Origin: an uncultured Paracoccaceae bacterium
GTDB taxonomy: Bacteria; Pseudomonadota; Alphaproteobacteria; Rhodobacterales; Rhodobacteraceae
DNA length: 64,000 nucleotides
Assembly: GCA_947503775.1 (NCBI GenBank)
Contig: CANNFE010000008.1
Location: 62,001 to 126,000, forward strand
Direction of reading: 5' to 3'
Positions within the stretch are counted from its first letter, which is position 1. Every line of letters begins with the position of its first letter. The position numbers were made by a program, and so were the translations under genes. Of this stretch, positions 55,715 through 64,000 are shown in pieces. The notes beneath the pieces are model-generated. The model did no database searches, was not told the DNA's origin, and worked only from the letters and a program-made list of their open reading frames with translations.

Positions 55715-56577
55715 GCCCGGCAGACGAAATCGAGGACAGCGCCGCCCCGCTGATCGAGCATCTGGCGGAGCTCAGGACGAGGCTCATCCGGTCGGTTCTT
55801 GCCTTCGTTGTCGGAATGATCCTGTGCTTCACCGTTGCCGAGCCGATCCTGAACTTTCTGGCCGACCCGATCGGAGATGTGCTGCGGGCTCGCGGAGAGG
55901 ATGCGCGGCTGATTTTTACCGCGCCGCAAGAAAAATTCTTCGTCCTGATCCGGATCTCCTTCATCGGGGGATTTGCGCTCGCCTTTCCGGTGATCGCGCA
56001 TCAGCTTTGGCGGTTCGTGGCGCCGGGGCTTTATAAGTCCGAGAAGAATGCCTTTCTGCCTTTCATCATCGCCTCTCCTTTGCTTTTCGTTCTCGGAGCA
56101 TCTTTCGCCCATTACGTCGTGACGCCACTTGCGATGAACTTCTTCATCGGCTTCTCGGACGCCATTCCCGCTTTGACAGCCGTGCTGTCAGGAGAGTCGA
56201 CGGTTGCAGAGGTGGAGAATCCCGAGCTTAGAACGATCTTTCTCGGCAGTGTGCGCGAGTCGCTTGATCTGACACTGAAATTCATCTTTGCCTTTGGCTT
56301 GTGTTTTCAGCTGCCCGTCCTGCTGACCCTCATGGGTAAGGCGGGTCTTGTCTCGGCAGAGGGTCTTAAAAGCGTCCGCAAATATGCCGTCGTCAGTATC
56401 CTTGTCCTGGCTGCTCTTGTGACGCCGCCGGATGTCATCACCCAGCTGATCCTTTTCGTGGTGGTTTACGGTCTCTACGAGGTTTCCATCCAGCTCGTGC
56501 GCTGGGTCGAGCACGACCGCGAGAAACGCCTCAAGGAAGACTGTCTTTGGGAGGACGAGCTGGAGGACGAGGCGTGA
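55711..56577 (+). CDS. tatC: Sec-independent translocase subunit TatC
   Basis: 288 residues, six helices. Family signature near the N terminus, [20 protein letters not shown], and [20 protein letters not shown] with [19 protein letters not shown]. It recognises twin-arginine signal peptides. The stop overlaps the DUF815 gene start as GTGA. serS, often next in related genomes, is not here. Confidence 0.95.
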   Translation: MSPADEIEDSAAPLIEHLAELRTRLIRSVLAFVVGMILCFTVAEPILNFLADPIGDVLRARGEDARLIFTAPQEKFFVLIRISFIGGFALAFPVIAHQLWRFVAPGLYKSEKNAFLPFIIASPLLFVLGASFAHYVVTPLAMNFFIGFSDAIPALTAVLSGESTVAEVENPELRTIFLGSVRESLDLTLKFIFAFGLCFQLPVLLTLMGKAGLVSAEGLKSVRKYAVVSILVLAALVTPPDVITQLILFVVVYGLYEVSIQLVRWVEHDREKRLKEDCLWEDELEDEA

Positions 56578-57434
56578 CGCGGGCCATTGCATGGCCGGGC
56601 GACGAAGTGGCCGGGCCTCTCGAACGGATTGCGGAGGCGCTGGAGCGGATCAGCCCGGCGCCGGTAAGCGCTCCTGATTTTTCGGCAGAGGCATTCGTCT
56701 GGCATGTGGAGCCAGACCGGCTGGAGCCTGTGGCAGAGGTCAACCGGGTCGATCTGGACCTGCTCGTAGGGATCGACCGGGCGCGCGATACGCTCTTGGG
56801 CAATTCGGAGCGGTTTGCCAAAGGCCTGCCCGCCAATAATGCACTGCTTTGGGGCGCACGGGGGATGGGAAAATCCTCGCTGGTCAAGGCGGTGCACGGG
56901 GCGCTCTGCGGCACGGGGCTCAAGCTGGTCGAGGTCCACCGGGAGGATCTCCCGTCCATTGGGCGCTGTCTGGCGCTGCTGCGCGGACGGACCGAACGGT
57001 TCATTCTCTATTGCGACGACCTGAGTTTCTCGCAGGATGACGCGCATTACAAATCGCTCAAAGCGGTGCTGGATGGCGGGATCGAGGGGCGACCCGAGAA
57101 CGTGATCCTCTATGCCACGTCGAACCGGCGGCATCTGATGCCCCGTGATATGATCGAGAACGAGCGTGGCTCGGCCATCAACCCGTCCGAGGCGGTCGAG
57201 GAGAAGGTCTCCCTGAGCGACCGGTTCGGACTGTGGCTGGGCTTTCATACCTGCGATCAGGACGCCTATCTGGCGATGATCCGGGGTTATTGCGATGCCC
57301 ATGGGGTCGAGATCAGCGACGAGGATCTACGCGCCGAGGCGATCGAATGGCAGGCTACACGCGGTAGCCGGTCGGGGCGCGTGGCCTGGCAATTCTTCAC
57401 GGATCTTGCGGCCCGGCGCGGCGTGCGGATCTAG
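56574..57434 (+). CDS. DUF815-family AAA+ ATPase
   Basis: 286 residues from GTG 56574, coupled to tatC by a 4-bp overlap. Walker A is LLWGARGMGKSSLVKAVHG, Walker B FILYCDDLSFSQDD, and sensor segment VILYATSNRRHLMPRDMIEN. DUF815 proteins are P-loop AAA+ ATPases of unknown function, conserved in proteobacteria. Coupled translation with TatC in this lineage hints at an envelope or protein-quality role, which is inference. Confidence 0.85.
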   Translation: MTRAIAWPGDEVAGPLERIAEALERISPAPVSAPDFSAEAFVWHVEPDRLEPVAEVNRVDLDLLVGIDRARDTLLGNSERFAKGLPANNALLWGARGMGKSSLVKAVHGALCGTGLKLVEVHREDLPSIGRCLALLRGRTERFILYCDDLSFSQDDAHYKSLKAVLDGGIEGRPENVILYATSNRRHLMPRDMIENERGSAINPSEAVEEKVSLSDRFGLWLGFHTCDQDAYLAMIRGYCDAHGVEISDEDLRAEAIEWQATRGSRSGRVAWQFFTDLAARRGVRI

Positions 57435-57470
57435 CTCCGCCCGTCTTTGCCTTCAAAATATCCCGGGGGA

Positions 57471-57499
57471 GCTCCGAAAGGAGCGGGGGCAGAGCCCCC
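57471..57499. terminator. Bidirectional hairpins between convergent genes
   Basis: Two adjacent hairpins, GCTCC-GAAA-GGAGC (57471-57484) and GGGGGC-AGA-GCCCCC (57485-57499), separate the DUF815 gene and the nlpD-like gene, which converge here. The GGGGGCAGAGCCCCC unit with a preceding AAATATCCCGGGGGAG is a type often seen at gene ends in Rhodobacteraceae. Confidence 0.55.
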
Positions 57500-57513
57500 A
57501 TCCCCGTCAGCCA

Positions 57514-58659
57514 TCAGCGCAGAAACTCTTCCGGATCGACGCTTTCAAGCCCCCGGCGGACTTCGAAATGCAAAAACGACGGCGAGCTTGCCCGGACCTT
57601 GGCCACGTTCTGGCCGCGGGCGACATTGTCTCCGCGTGCCACCGTCAGGCTGTCGATATTGGTATAGACCGTCAGCAGATCTGCGGCATGGCGGATAACG
57701 AGGATCTTAACGCCATTCGTATCTTCCGTCACGGCCGCAACGGTGCCTGCATCTGCCGCCCGCACATCTGTTCCAGCAGGTGCGCCGATATCGATCCCTT
57801 CATTGCGCCCTCTGGCATAGGCACGGATGATGTCTCCGCTGACCGGCCGTAGAAAGCGGCCTTCGCGCGCGGGAGCGGTTCGTTCTTCGTCCAGAGCGGG
57901 GGAAGGCGGTGTCGCCGCAGGCTGCGCGACGGGAGCTGTGATCGCGGGATCTTCGGTCGGCAGCGGCTGGGTCGAGCTGGGCGGCGTCGGCGTAGCTGAT
58001 CCGGCGCCCGGGCCTTCGACAACCGAAGCCGGGCGGGGGCTGTCGGCCACCGGGATGAGCAGGATCTGGCTCTCTCGAATGGTGAAATCGGAGTTCAGCC
58101 CGTTCCATTCGCCAAGGGCCTGTACTGGGACATCGTAAAGACGGGCAATCGAGAAGGCGGTCTCGCCCGCCGTGACGCGGTGCCGGATCGGCTCCTGCCC
58201 GGTTTGCGCGGCCGGGGTAGCGGACGTGGGGCTGTCTAGCGCCGTGACACTGACCTGGGACGGAGGCTGGATCGGCCCGGTTCCGACAGCACCTGTCGCG
58301 GGCGACGGTTCGGCCACGCGGATCGGCAGCGCGACAAGCTGACCTGCCCGCAGGCGGTCATTGGCGGCCAGCCCGTTGAACGTCGCGACGGTTCTGGGAT
58401 CGAGGCTGAGCCTGGCGGCAATGTCCGAAACCGTATCGCCGCGCCGGGCAACGGCAACCTGATAGTTGGGCCAGGAGATGATCCCGCGATCGTCCGGCTG
58501 CGGCCGCTCGGCCAGGTTCTGGACCGATCCCGTCGTGTCGAACCCGTTGCCCAGACTGCGCAAATCCAGATCGAGCGGCTCGTCGCAGGCGCTGAGCGCC
58601 AGGCAGGCCGCCCCTGCCAAAAGCCATGTCCTGCGGGGCCGGATAGGGGATGCCGTCAT
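57514..58659 (-). CDS. nlpD: NlpD-like LysM/LytM lipoprotein (amidase activator)
   Basis: 381 residues from ATG 58659. The signal ends in a lipobox, LLAGAACLALSACDEP. Two LysM domains (about residues 68-112 and 158-203; VARRGDTVSDIAARLSLDPR and HRVTAGETAFSIARLYDVPV) bind peptidoglycan. A Pro/Thr-rich linker leads to a C-terminal M23/LytM domain (about 285-381). Its zinc ligands are largely missing (GRNEGIDIGAP without His; YTNIDSL instead of YAHL; only LHFEVRR kept), so it is probably a non-catalytic activator of cell-wall amidases like NlpD. Grouping with pcm and surE is typical. Confidence 0.85.
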   Translation of the reverse strand: MTASPIRPRRTWLLAGAACLALSACDEPLDLDLRSLGNGFDTTGSVQNLAERPQPDDRGIISWPNYQVAVARRGDTVSDIAARLSLDPRTVATFNGLAANDRLRAGQLVALPIRVAEPSPATGAVGTGPIQPPSQVSVTALDSPTSATPAAQTGQEPIRHRVTAGETAFSIARLYDVPVQALGEWNGLNSDFTIRESQILLIPVADSPRPASVVEGPGAGSATPTPPSSTQPLPTEDPAITAPVAQPAATPPSPALDEERTAPAREGRFLRPVSGDIIRAYARGRNEGIDIGAPAGTDVRAADAGTVAAVTEDTNGVKILVIRHAADLLTVYTNIDSLTVARGDNVARGQNVAKVRASSPSFLHFEVRRGLESVDPEEFLR

Positions 58660-58718
58660 CGTTCTTCGCCTCGACTTTCTGCTCGGGCCCGGTTGACCAG
58701 GCTCCGCCATGTACCGCT

Positions 58719-59363
58719 CTAGTCTTGCCCCAACCCTTCGAGAAGGGGAACGAACCGGACGGGAAGCAGCTCTTCATAATCGAAGCCCGCTTCGGTGCGG
58801 CGCACGCGAATGAGGCTTTGGACCATGTCGGACTGACCCACCGGCAAGACCATGATACCCCCAACCGCCAACTGCGCCAAGAGCGGACCTGGAGGGTCTT
58901 CTGCAGCTGCGGTCACGAGGATACGGTCGAACGGGGCCTGATCGGGCAGACCGAAGCTGCCATCGGCCGTGATCGCCGTGATATTGGTCAGATCCATCCC
59001 TTCGAAGATCGCGCGGGCCTCGCGCACGAGGCTCGCATGGCGATCTACCGTATAGACTCGGCGGCAGAGCTGGCTGAGGATCGCGGCCTGATAGCCGGAT
59101 CCGGTGCCGACCTCGAGCACCTTGTGCCGCGGTTCGACTTCGAGGGCCTGGGTCATCAGCCCCACGACCGAAGGCTGGCTGATCGTCTGACCGCAGGCGA
59201 TAGGAAGAGGGGTGTCGTCATAGCTGCGTTCGGCGAAGGTGCCGCGCACAAAAGGCGCGCGATCAACGGTTTCCATCGCCGTCAGAACGCGGGCATTCGT
59301 CACCCCGCGCTGGCGCAGCGTGAAAAGGAACTGCATCTTCCGTGTGGCATCTGGCTCGCTCAC
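58719..59363 (-). CDS. pcm: Protein-L-isoaspartate O-methyltransferase
   Basis: 214 residues from GTG 59363, just after the surE stop (a longer frame back to 59516 is inside surE). Uses S-adenosylmethionine to repair isoaspartyl residues. Motifs: [40 protein letters not shown] and [18 protein letters not shown] (SAM site). Confidence 0.92.
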   Translation of the reverse strand: MSEPDATRKMQFLFTLRQRGVTNARVLTAMETVDRAPFVRGTFAERSYDDTPLPIACGQTISQPSVVGLMTQALEVEPRHKVLEVGTGSGYQAAILSQLCRRVYTVDRHASLVREARAIFEGMDLTNITAITADGSFGLPDQAPFDRILVTAAAEDPPGPLLAQLAVGGIMVLPVGQSDMVQSLIRVRRTEAGFDYEELLPVRFVPLLEGLGQD

Positions 59364-59368
59364 CGCAT

Positions 59369-60154
59369 CTATCCCAGAGCCGCCGCGGCGCGGTCGAGCG
59401 TGGCATGGCATGTCAGATCTGCACGCATGGGCGTGACCGAGATATAGCCGTCGAGATTGACACTGACATCGGTTCCAGGCGCAGACGGCAGATCCTGAGC
59501 GCCGCCCCGGATCCACAGAAACGTCCGGCCCGAAGGAGAGGCATGCGGTTCGACCCCGAAGGAGGTGCCTTTCCGGAACCCTTGGGCCGCGGCGCGCAGG
59601 CCCTTGACCTCTGCCGCGGGGACGGGCGGAAAATTGACGTTCCAGAAAAGGCGGTAGTCGTCTTCGTCGTGAAGACCGGCGGCCAGGATCCGGCGCACGG
59701 TTTCGGCGCCATGGACAGCTGCGGCCTCGAACGGGTCAGGCAATTCGCGGTTCGCGGGGCCATAGAACTGGGACAGCGCAATGGCAGGCAGCCCCTGCAG
59801 CGCGCCTTCCATGGCGCCGCCCAGCGTGCCGGAGTAAAGCGTGTTCTCGCCGGAATTGTTGCCGCGATTGACGCCCGAGAGGACAAGATCGGGGCGCTTG
59901 CCGTCCAGGACCTGATAGAGGCCCGCCAGTACGCAATCGGCCGGAGAGCCCTCGGCGGCGAAACGGCGCTCGCCCATTCGGCTCATCAGGAACGGGTGGG
60001 TATAGCTGATCTTGTGCGCGACGCCGGATTGCTCGAAAGCCGGAGCCACGACCCAGACCTCTCCGCCAGGGCCGGCGAGATCCTGTGCGATCGCTTCGAG
60101 CGTTTTGAGACCGGGGGCGTTTATACCGTCATCATTAGTCAGCAGAATACGCAT
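59369..60154 (-). CDS. surE: 5'/3'-nucleotidase SurE
   Basis: 261 residues from ATG 60154. Metal-dependent nucleoside monophosphatase with N-terminal motif [40 protein letters not shown], and [20 protein letters not shown]. Stationary-phase survival gene, usually with pcm and nlpD, as here. Extra frame upstream to 60412 is intergenic. Confidence 0.94.
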   Translation of the reverse strand: MRILLTNDDGINAPGLKTLEAIAQDLAGPGGEVWVVAPAFEQSGVAHKISYTHPFLMSRMGERRFAAEGSPADCVLAGLYQVLDGKRPDLVLSGVNRGNNSGENTLYSGTLGGAMEGALQGLPAIALSQFYGPANRELPDPFEAAAVHGAETVRRILAAGLHDEDDYRLFWNVNFPPVPAAEVKGLRAAAQGFRKGTSFGVEPHASPSGRTFLWIRGGAQDLPSAPGTDVSVNLDGYISVTPMRADLTCHATLDRAAAALG

Positions 60155-60282
60155 GAAGAGGTCCCCGTTTGGATTTTGCTTTGCTAGCGTGGCCGCTCGC
60201 AAGCGGCAAGCGGTGAAGGCCGATTGGCGGGCTTGCTTCGCTTTGCTGCATCCGGACCGCGGTGAGTTCGACGGAACGCTTT

Positions 60283-60304
60283 GCATATTTTTGGCCAGAT
60301 GAAG
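60283..60304 (+). repeat. Short intergenic repeat GCATATTT-n3-GCCAGATGAAG, copy 2
   Basis: Same element as 53415-53436, differing only at the three central bases. It lies in the 206-bp gap upstream of surE, between the surE start and the end of the SDR gene transcribed toward it. Confidence 0.45.
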
Positions 60305-60360
60305 AGGATCCGGTCCTCTTCGGATGCGGGCGGGTGCGTTAAGGTTAATGGATTTGAGGG

Positions 60361-61011
60361 TTAATCGGAGAGAGAGAGCGTGCGGAGAAGCGTTTGTGCG
60401 GCGGTATCGCACGGCGTGAGGGCGCCTCGGTCTTCGCCGGGGAAGAAGCGGGCGCGCGTGGCTGTGGGCATGGCAGGCGGACGGGCGATGTCGATCCGAG
60501 GGCCTGTGCGCATGGTTTCGGCTTGCCAGCTTTCGGCAAGCGCGATCTGCGCCGCTTTCGTGGCGCCATAGGCTGAAAAGAACTTCTCCCCCGCACGATC
60601 ATCGGCGAAAAAGACGGCCCGGCCTTCCGTTCCGAGGAGTGGCGCGACATAGGAGATCAGCCGCGCGGTTGCGGTCACGTTGATCTCAAGACTGCGGGTC
60701 AGATCCTTTTCCGCCCCATGCGTCGCCGGAGCCAGCGGAGCCGCGTGTATGGCGGTGTGACACCAGATGTCGAGACTGCCCCAGCGGTCATGGATCGAGC
60801 GGCAGAGCTGCTGCATCGCAGCCGCCTCGGTGATGTCCATCGGCGCGAGGGTCGCCTGGCCGCCCTTGGCCTGGATGCGATCGTCCAGCTCTTCCAGCGC
60901 GCCGGTCGTGCGGCCGACGGCGATGATGTGATGGGTGCGTGCCAGCTGCTCTGCCAGCGCGGCGCCAAGGCCACGGGAGGCGCCGGTGATGAGGGCGGTT
61001 CGATCTGTCAT
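60361..61011 (-). CDS. Short-chain dehydrogenase/reductase
   Basis: 216 residues from ATG 61011. Classical SDR with [16 protein letters not shown] (nucleotide site) and an intact Yxxx[18 protein letters not shown]. Several residues of the active-site loop ([13 protein letters not shown]) are not standard. NAD(P)H-dependent reduction of an unknown carbonyl. In related genomes an SDR gene often follows purF; here an arsC-mrr pair lies between. Confidence 0.8.
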   Translation of the reverse strand: MTDRTALITGASRGLGAALAEQLARTHHIIAVGRTTGALEELDDRIQAKGGQATLAPMDITEAAAMQQLCRSIHDRWGSLDIWCHTAIHAAPLAPATHGAEKDLTRSLEINVTATARLISYVAPLLGTEGRAVFFADDRAGEKFFSAYGATKAAQIALAESWQAETMRTGPRIDIARPPAMPTATRARFFPGEDRGALTPCDTAAQTLLRTLSLSD

Positions 61012-61058
61012 GGGGCGCAATTGACGACTATCGCCCGTGGGGTCAAGCCCGGCTCGGT

Positions 61059-61319
61059 TCAGGGGGCCGGGACCGTCAGAGCGATCGCCTCGCCGGATCC
61101 GCCAAGAAGGACACGGCCCTCTTCGATCGCAACGACGCGGGCCGCGCCAACTTGGTCGCCGGTTCGCACCGTGACGGTCTGGCCACTGGGCAGGCGGAGT
61201 AGGGCGCGCCGGCTTTGGACGCCCCCCGAAGTTCCCAGAAGCGTGATGTCGCGCCGGGATATCCGAACGCGAGACGTGGCCAGATCGCCCAGCTGGGCGA
61301 GGGTGTTTCGTGTGCTCAT
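61059..61319 (-). CDS. Small PilP/GspC-like protein
   Basis: 86 residues. Pattern ISRRDITLLGTSGGVQSRRA, LLRLPSGQTVTVRTGDQVGA and RVVAIEEGRVLLGGSGEAIA is a small beta-rich domain resembling the periplasmic HR/PilP domains of type II secretion and pilus proteins, and the C terminus of a longer Rhodobacterales protein family. Here it is a stand-alone domain with no signal peptide, so it may be a fragment or an independent small protein. Confidence 0.5.
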   Translation of the reverse strand: MSTRNTLAQLGDLATSRVRISRRDITLLGTSGGVQSRRALLRLPSGQTVTVRTGDQVGAARVVAIEEGRVLLGGSGEAIALTVPAP

Positions 61320-61463
61320 GCTTGTCTGATCCCGAAAAGGGCCGGACCTCCGCCGCGAGTGGGGCGAGAGGCCCGGGATCCGTTCGTGCAGATGGGGATC
61401 GCATGGGCGCCTTTAAGGGCGATAGTCCCGTGTCGCGACGTCACTCGAGACTTGGCCGTGGCG

Positions 61464-61883
61464 TCAGACGGGTCTGCCGGCCGCATCGAGAAGCGGCGTT
61501 CCGTCCTCCTTGGCGAGCGGACCCTTGGGGGGTGTCTCGCATAGATCGATCACCGCTTCGGAAGGGCGGCACAGGCGTACGCCTTTCGGAGAGCAGACGA
61601 TGGGGCGGTTCACCAGGATCGGATGAGCCAGCATGGCCTCCAGAAGCGCCTCATCGGTGACACTCTCGCTGGTGAGGCCAAGCTCTTCGGCGGGCGATTT
61701 CGACACGCGAAGCGCGGCTCTCGGTGTCAGATCGGCGGCTGCGAAGAGCGCAAGAAGCTGCGGGCGGCTCCAGCCTGTCTTGAGGTATTCGATGACGGTG
61801 GGTTCAACTCCAGTGGCGCGCAGGATCGCAAGGACATTTCGCGAGGTGCCGCAATCGGGGTTGTGGTGGATGACGGTGGTCAT
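61464..61883 (-). CDS. arsC: Arsenate reductase (glutaredoxin-linked)
   Basis: 139 residues. Reduces arsenate to arsenite with glutathione/glutaredoxin. Catalytic Cys11 lies in HHNPDCGTSRNVLAILRATG; LAHPILVNRPIVCSPKGVRL is the typical ArsC loop with the substrate-binding arginines. No other ars genes are adjacent. It stops 3 bp before... the mrr gene end lies 3 bp upstream of its start, so it is in the same minus-strand series. Confidence 0.92.
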   Translation of the reverse strand: MTTVIHHNPDCGTSRNVLAILRATGVEPTVIEYLKTGWSRPQLLALFAAADLTPRAALRVSKSPAEELGLTSESVTDEALLEAMLAHPILVNRPIVCSPKGVRLCRPSEAVIDLCETPPKGPLAKEDGTPLLDAAGRPV

Positions 61884-61886
61884 GGG

Positions 61887-62792
61887 TCAGATATCTTCGA
61901 AAAATGCCTCATCAATCGTGACGCTCTCGATCATTTCGGTCGAGAGGCCTAAGTCAAACTGTTTAAGTAGATCACACAAGCGCGCACCATCTATGAGGTC
62001 GATTGCGATTGCGCCATCTCTTGTTGCCTCTTCGGAAGCCTGAGCTGTGAATGTTCCAGTGGTAATGAAAAGCCCTTTATCTGCGCGGCCTTGCAAAGCT
62101 CCCCGAAAGTCATGGATCTCTCGAGACCCAACACTGCCTTTCCATCGCTTGCATTGGAAATAGACCTGAAACGACACGAGATTGACACGTAAGACGCCAA
62201 CGCCATCAATTCCACCATCTCCAGTCTTTCCGCGGACTTCGACTTTCGTGAAACCTGCTTCGCGTAAAAGACGCTGTGAGAGACGTTCGAATGCTACGGG
62301 GTCCATCTTTCCAATGGTTGACAGAAGGTCTGTTTTCCATGAGGTAGCGCCTGTTCTTGGCCCAGTCGCATCTATGTCGCTGTTATCTTGTGTTACTCCA
62401 GATTTTTCCTTAGCTTTCAGCGTCTTGGCGCGAGCTCTCTCGGCTTCTTCGGCCTGTACTTTTCGAAATATTTCTTCGAATTCTGCCTTTGTCGCAAGAT
62501 TCTCCCCAAGTTCGGTCAAGGCCCAGACACCGCGAGTAGAATTGTCTATCGCTTTTCCGCGCTTCAAGTATGTTCTGGCCCAAGCGAGGTAGTAGTTGAC
62601 CCTCGGCTGCTGACCGTCCTTCATCATGTAGGACTGTTCTTCTTCGGTCAGATGTGCGGCTTCAATCACTTCATCATCAAGTTCGCTCAGATGTGCTGAT
62701 CCGCCGATTTTCTTGAGCGCATTGACGGTTGCCAACATCATTGCAGGGAGGTCCGGGAATCCATCCGTCTTTAGGTTGAAAATATTCGGCAT
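61887..62792 (-). CDS. mrr: Mrr-type (type IV) restriction endonuclease
   Basis: 301 residues. Residues 1-100 are an N-terminal winged-helix (Mrr_N) domain (SELDDEVIEAAHLTEEEQSY, YYLAWARTYLKRGKAIDNST). The catalytic domain shows FERLSQRLLREAGF (Glu169), GDGGIDGVG (Asp196) and FQCKRWKG (Gln213 and Lys215), the modified PD-(D/E)xK set. It should cut methylated foreign DNA. The gene is noticeably AT-richer than purF and arsC and starts 4 bp after the purF stop, suggesting horizontal insertion in a housekeeping operon. Confidence 0.9.
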   Translation of the reverse strand: MPNIFNLKTDGFPDLPAMMLATVNALKKIGGSAHLSELDDEVIEAAHLTEEEQSYMMKDGQQPRVNYYLAWARTYLKRGKAIDNSTRGVWALTELGENLATKAEFEEIFRKVQAEEAERARAKTLKAKEKSGVTQDNSDIDATGPRTGATSWKTDLLSTIGKMDPVAFERLSQRLLREAGFTKVEVRGKTGDGGIDGVGVLRVNLVSFQVYFQCKRWKGSVGSREIHDFRGALQGRADKGLFITTGTFTAQASEEATRDGAIAIDLIDGARLCDLLKQFDLGLSTEMIESVTIDEAFFEDI

Positions 62793-62796
62793 GCGG

Positions 62797-64000
62797 TCAC
62801 TCGGCCGCCTTCAGTCGGAAGCCCTTTTCGATCATGTCGGCAGGCTCGACCGGGTATTCACCCGAGAAGCAAGCATCGCAGTATTGCGGCTCGTCCGGGT
62901 TGCGGCCCGCCGCTTCACCGACAGCGCGGTAGAGGCCGTCAAGCGAGATGAAGCGGAGCGAGTCGACGCCAAGATGGGTGCGCATCTCCTCTTCGCTCAT
63001 CGTAGCGGCGAGAAGCTTGTCGCGGTTGGGCGTGTCGACGCCATAAAAGCAGGGCCAGGCGGTGGGCGGGCTGGCGATGCGGAAATGCACCTCGGCGGCA
63101 CCCGCATCGAGGATCATCTCTTTGATCTTCTGGCTGGTCGTTCCGCGCACCACGCTGTCATCGACCAGGATCACCCGCTTGCCGCGAATGAGGGCGCGAT
63201 TGACGTTGAGCTTGAGACGCACGCCCATGTTGCGGATCTGCTCGGTCGGTTCGATGAAGGTGCGGCCCATATACTGGTTGCGGATGATGCCCATCGCGTA
63301 GGGAATGCCGCTTTGCAGGCTGTAGCCGATGGCGGCAGGCGTGCCGCTGTCGGGGACGGGGCAGACGAGGTCGGCCTCGACCGGCGCCTCTTTGGCAAGT
63401 TCGCGGCCAATGGCCTCTCGCGTTTCGTAGACGGACCGACCACCGAGGATCGAATCGGGGCGGCTGAAATAAACATGTTCGAAGATGCAAAAGCGCGGGC
63501 GCTTGGGGCGAAACGGGCGGTGGCTTTCGATGCCGTCCGCGTTGATGACGACCATCTCTCCCGGTTCGATCTCGCGGATGAACTCCGCGCCGATGATGTC
63601 GAGCGCGCAGGTTTCGGAGGCCAGCACATGGCCGTCGCCAAGCTGGCCAAGCACAAGAGGGCGCACGCCGAGGGGGTCGCGCACACCGATCAGCTTGGTC
63701 CGGGTCATCGCGACGATGGAGAAGGCGCCTTCGACGCGGCGCAGGGCATCCTCCATCCGTTCGGGGATCGTGCGCTGAAGTGAGCGGGCCATCAGGTGGA
63801 TGATACATTCGCTGTCGGATGAGCTTTGGAAGATTGAGCCGCGTTCGATCAGCTCCCGGCGCAGCGCGTCGGCATTGGTGATGTTGCCGTTATGGGCGAT
63901 AGCCGCGCCGCCCATGGCAAACTCGCCGAAGAAGGGCTGCACGTCGCGGATGGCGGTCTGGCCCTTTGATCCGGCGGTCGAGTAGCGGACGTGGCCGATG
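62797..64000 (-). CDS. purF: Amidophosphoribosyltransferase, C-terminal part (runs off the window)
   Basis: About 401 codons are visible; the start and catalytic N-terminal cysteine are beyond base 64000. First step of purine synthesis. Glutaminase-domain motifs IGHVRYSTAGSKGQTAIRDV, AIAHNGNITNADALRREL and SSDSECIIHLMA; phosphoribosyl-pyrophosphate site VILVDDSVVRGTTSQKIKEM. The end IEKGFRLKAAE is typical. Minus strand, so it is the 5' member of the purF-mrr-arsC series. Confidence 0.95.
   Translation of the reverse strand, partial: IGHVRYSTAGSKGQTAIRDVQPFFGEFAMGGAAIAHNGNITNADALRRELIERGSIFQSSSDSECIIHLMARSLQRTIPERMEDALRRVEGAFSIVAMTRTKLIGVRDPLGVRPLVLGQLGDGHVLASETCALDIIGAEFIREIEPGEMVVINADGIESHRPFRPKRPRFCIFEHVYFSRPDSILGGRSVYETREAIGRELAKEAPVEADLVCPVPDSGTPAAIGYSLQSGIPYAMGIIRNQYMGRTFIEPTEQIRNMGVRLKLNVNRALIRGKRVILVDDSVVRGTTSQKIKEMILDAGAAEVHFRIASPPTAWPCFYGVDTPNRDKLLAATMSEEEMRTHLGVDSLRFISLDGLYRAVGEAAGRNPDEPQYCDACFSGEYPVEPADMIEKGFRLKAAE

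Overview
The window is a high-GC alphaproteobacterial chromosome segment, most likely from the Rhodobacteraceae (Roseobacter/Rhodobacter group). The evidence is family-level gene order: fabF-mltG leading into gene transfer agent (GTA) packaging genes; a long nuo (complex I) cluster carrying the extra small genes known from this family and running on into birA-coaX-rnj; tatABC with DUF815, nlpD, pcm and surE; and a nas cluster controlled by NasS/NasT. No rRNA, tRNA or CRISPR array was recognised.

Layout. 1-569 is the 5' part of an RTX-type calcium-binding protein. 798-5895 (minus) is a five-gene operon whose neighbours overlap by 4-8 bp: GNAT, ThiF/E1-like, polytopic membrane protein, GNAT, Acg-type nitroreductase. 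I cannot assign it a known pathway and regard it as the best candidate for an undescribed system. 6042-6998 encodes a membrane-anchored PilZ protein. 7176-11532 (plus) is fabF-mltG followed by only the first two GTA genes (small and large terminase). An AT-richer membrane-protein gene and a non-coding stretch (11658-13129) lie where the rest of the GTA cluster would be expected.

13130-23830 (minus) is nitrate/nitrite assimilation: nasT-nasS, then a leader with an ANTAR-type hairpin overlapping an intrinsic terminator, then nrtA, a deletion scar joining the start of nrtB to the end of nrtD, then nirB-nirD-nasA-cysG. The reductases look intact but the ABC nitrate permease/ATPase is broken. 23943-24249 holds a probable fragment of a cation-efflux gene and a 45-codon ORF.

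24278-45061 (plus) is complex I: nuoB to nuoN in canonical order with many interspersed accessory genes (DUF2158, small membrane proteins, LprI/DUF1311-like, EF-hand, lipoprotein, DUF3291, two carboxymuconolactone-decarboxylase-like proteins). nuoA is not at its usual place before nuoB and is nowhere in the window. The run continues into birA, coaX and rnj (to 48248).

48245-51974 (minus): DUF302 protein, DEAD-box helicase, peptide-release factor 3. 52117-57434 (plus): SnoaL-like protein, atypical SDR, orphan iron-type ABC ATPase, tatABC, DUF815 ATPase. 57514-61011 (minus): nlpD-like factor, pcm, surE, SDR. 61059-64000 (minus): small PilP/GspC-like protein, arsC, an AT-richer Mrr-type restriction endonuclease, and the 3' part of purF.

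Three junction-like oddities (truncated GTA cluster, nrtB-nrtD deletion, efflux-gene fragment beside a nuo cluster lacking nuoA) fall between 11.5 and 24.3 kb, so this stretch appears to be a rearrangement or deletion hot spot, unless some junctions are assembly errors.
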